A stretch of DNA of 7,706 nucleotides, taken from positions 1 to 7,706 of the forward strand of contig JAUXGY010000078.1 of the NCBI GenBank assembly GCA_030621805.1, in the 5' to 3' direction. Both the position numbers and the translations under genes were made by a program. This document shows, piece by piece, positions 6,942 through 7,706 of the stretch. Numbering within the stretch: position 1 is the first letter of the stretch; every line of letters starts with the position of its first letter. This DNA is from Kiritimatiellales bacterium. GTDB taxonomy: Bacteria; Verrucomicrobiota; Kiritimatiellia; Kiritimatiellales; Pontiellaceae. The notes under the pieces are model-generated. The model worked only from the letters and a program-made list of their open reading frames with translations. It ran no database searches and was not told where the DNA came from.

Positions 6942-6946
6942 AGGTA

Positions 6947-7003
6947 CTCCTGATTAAAATGGCTTCGTTCGTTTCGGGAAACGCGAAGCAATCAAATCAG
7001 GAG
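6947..7003 (-). promoter_or_regulatory. Stem hiding the channel gene ribosome site, paired to the end of the upstream gene
   Basis: On the minus strand CTCCTGATT (7003-6995), exactly the last three sense codons of the His-rich gene, is the perfect complement of AATCAGGAG (6955-6947), which holds the AGGAG ribosome site of the channel gene. Between them is a nested hairpin: GCTTCG (6989-6984) with CGAAGC (6967-6962), then CGTTT/AAACG over the loop CCCG, with two bulged A residues. A ribosome finishing the His-rich gene would cover and open the outer stem, freeing the site. This is a textbook layout for translational coupling. Whether it also acts as an attenuator is unclear, since only four T residues follow the inner hairpin. 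Confidence 0.68.
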
Positions 7004-7333
7004 CTGGACGGTCTGGAGGGCGGCAAGGATGCCGACGCCCGGAGGGTGGGGTCTCCGCAAAACGGGGATTATTTTTGGCAAGCAAAAGAGGAGGTCCGGA
7101 ATGGAAGGGCGTTCAGTTGCGGTAACGGTGGGAGTTCGATCGGTTTGGATTTCAAGCTTGTCCGCGCCGGGCAGGTGTCCGCACGAATGGCAGGAGCACG
7201 GTTCGACCGCAACTCCACACAACGCCACACCATCATGATGATGGTCATGGTGGTGGTGCATCGAGGCATGGCCGCACGGCACCATCGTCGCCAACAGCGC
7301 AACCACCACTAAAATGTGCTTCAATCGATTCAT
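6992..7333 (-). CDS. Small exported His/Cys-rich protein, probable periplasmic metal binder
   Basis: 113 residues; I do not recognise the family. Residues 1-23 look like a Sec signal (MNRLKH, hydrophobic run, cleavage near GHA-S). HHHHDHHHD (26-34) follows directly, then Cys39 and CSCHSCGH (46-53), a likely metal or disulfide site. The C-terminal half is Pro-rich (LLFCLPKIIPVLRRPHPPGVGIL) and ends hydrophobic (LQTVQLLI). It lacks the CusF fold pattern. It probably buffers or delivers metal to the efflux complex encoded next (inference from composition and context). The ATG shares its A with the hicA stop (TAATG), and the preceding 12 nt are A/T-only with no ribosome site, suggesting translation by re-initiation after hicA. 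Its final codons mask the channel gene's ribosome site. Confidence 0.82.
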   Translation of the reverse strand: MNRLKHILVVVALLATMVPCGHASMHHHHDHHHDGVALCGVAVEPCSCHSCGHLPGADKLEIQTDRTPTVTATERPSIPDLLFCLPKIIPVLRRPHPPGVGILAALQTVQLLI

Positions 7334-7521
7334 TATTTATTTTTTGGGATACGAAGATCCTTACAAATTTTATTCGCCAAGAGGTCTTTCACCTCTGGAT
7401 GTCGAGGAACAGCCGACCTTGTATTCAGCTCCGTATTTCCCCACCAAGAATGCCGTCCACCTTCTCGAATCAGCTGGCAACCATTTTTCCGAAGGTGTTT
7501 CAGCAGTTTCGCGCGTTTCAT
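7333..7521 (-). CDS. hicA: HicA-type mRNA interferase toxin
   Basis: 62 residues, the usual full length of HicA. The fold is a small double-stranded-RNA-binding-like domain. The sequence shows the family pattern: MKRAKLLKHLRKNGCQLI, then REGGRHSWW with the catalytic His24, then VPRHPEVKDLLANKICKDL. HicA cleaves mRNA without needing the ribosome and is neutralised by HicB. It is intact, with no frameshift. The ATG overlaps the hicB stop as ATGA (7521-7518), and its TAA overlaps the ATG of the His-rich gene. No strong ribosome site precedes it, in line with coupling to hicB. The order antitoxin then toxin is one of the two known orders for hic loci. Confidence 0.93.
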   Translation of the reverse strand: MKRAKLLKHLRKNGCQLIREGGRHSWWGNTELNTRSAVPRHPEVKDLLANKICKDLRIPKNK

Positions 7522-7706
7522 ACCACCAACGCTTCTTCAGTAAAATTCGCCACCGCAGCATCGCGGGCATCCTGACGATTAAACTCCAGAGCTTCGCGAA
7601 GTGTAACCTTTAGAGTCTCCAGTAGTTCGGGCTGGGTTTTCTCCTGACAATTTACGCCAGGAACCTCCTCGACCCATCCGACCCAATAGTCGCCTTCCTG
7701 TTTTGT
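7518..7706 (-). CDS. hicB: HicB-type antitoxin (C-terminal part, cut by right edge)
   Basis: The minus-strand frame is open from the right edge to TGA at 7520-7518, giving 62 visible residues without their start. The visible part is YWVGWVEEVPGVNCQEKTQP, then ELLETLKVTLREALEFNRQDA, then a short tail ending EEALVV. This matches the HicB partial RNase H-like fold (the 'VPGV' turn and following helix). HicB binds and blocks HicA. After the core there are only about 17 residues and no ribbon-helix-helix or HTH domain, so this belongs to the short HicB group. Any DNA-binding autoregulation would have to come from elsewhere. The first promoter of the row is presumably upstream, beyond the window. 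Confidence 0.9.
   Translation of the reverse strand, partial: TKQEGDYWVGWVEEVPGVNCQEKTQPELLETLKVTLREALEFNRQDARDAAVANFTEEALVV

Noticed and set aside
7314..7613. Plus-strand open frames over hicA/hicB
   Set aside because: The minus strand encodes clear HicA and HicB sequences here; the plus-strand frames match nothing recognisable.

Overview
The window looks like a bacterial chromosome segment from a Gram-negative with an outer membrane, because it carries a complete three-part RND efflux system. It is moderately GC-rich. The lineage cannot be fixed from the sequence. An intragenic repeat built on CACGAAG/CTTCGTG words resembles dispersed repeats I associate with PVC-group genomes (Kiritimatiellota, Verrucomicrobia, Planctomycetes), but that is a weak hint.

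Layout: positions 2-619 (+ strand) are the 3' part of a DNA alkylation repair glycosylase of the AlkC type (HEAT repeats plus an Ig-like C-terminal domain), cut by the left edge. It converges on everything else. Positions 663-7706 read as one long minus-strand gene row, in transcription order: hicB (cut by the right edge), hicA, a small exported His-rich protein, a TolC/CzcC-family outer-membrane channel, a periplasmic adaptor with His-rich repeats, a CusA/CzcA-type RND pump, and a DUF302-type protein. A rho-independent terminator at 623-652 closes the row.

The pump, adaptor and channel should form a tripartite heavy-metal exporter. The His-rich protein, the His/Asp repeats of the adaptor and its CxCxxC motif suggest metal capture in the periplasm. 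The exact metal (Cu/Ag versus Zn/Co/Cd/Ni) is not decided. TM4 of the pump is CusA-like, but a CusA methionine position is glutamate here.

The most notable points are these. (1) A HicBA toxin-antitoxin pair is joined to the efflux genes by stop/start overlaps (ATGA for hicB/hicA, TAATG for hicA/His-rich gene). (2) The channel gene's ribosome-binding site pairs perfectly over 9 bp with the last three codons of the upstream gene, around a nested hairpin. (3) A 17-bp perfect hairpin, an 11-codon mini-ORF and two ribosome-binding sites precede or lie within the DUF302 gene. (4) A palindromic repeat element has been inserted in frame into the RND pump gene and adds about 34 residues to a cytoplasmic loop. 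(5) A 166-bp gap between the adaptor and pump genes holds overlapping hairpins inside short terminal inverted repeats.
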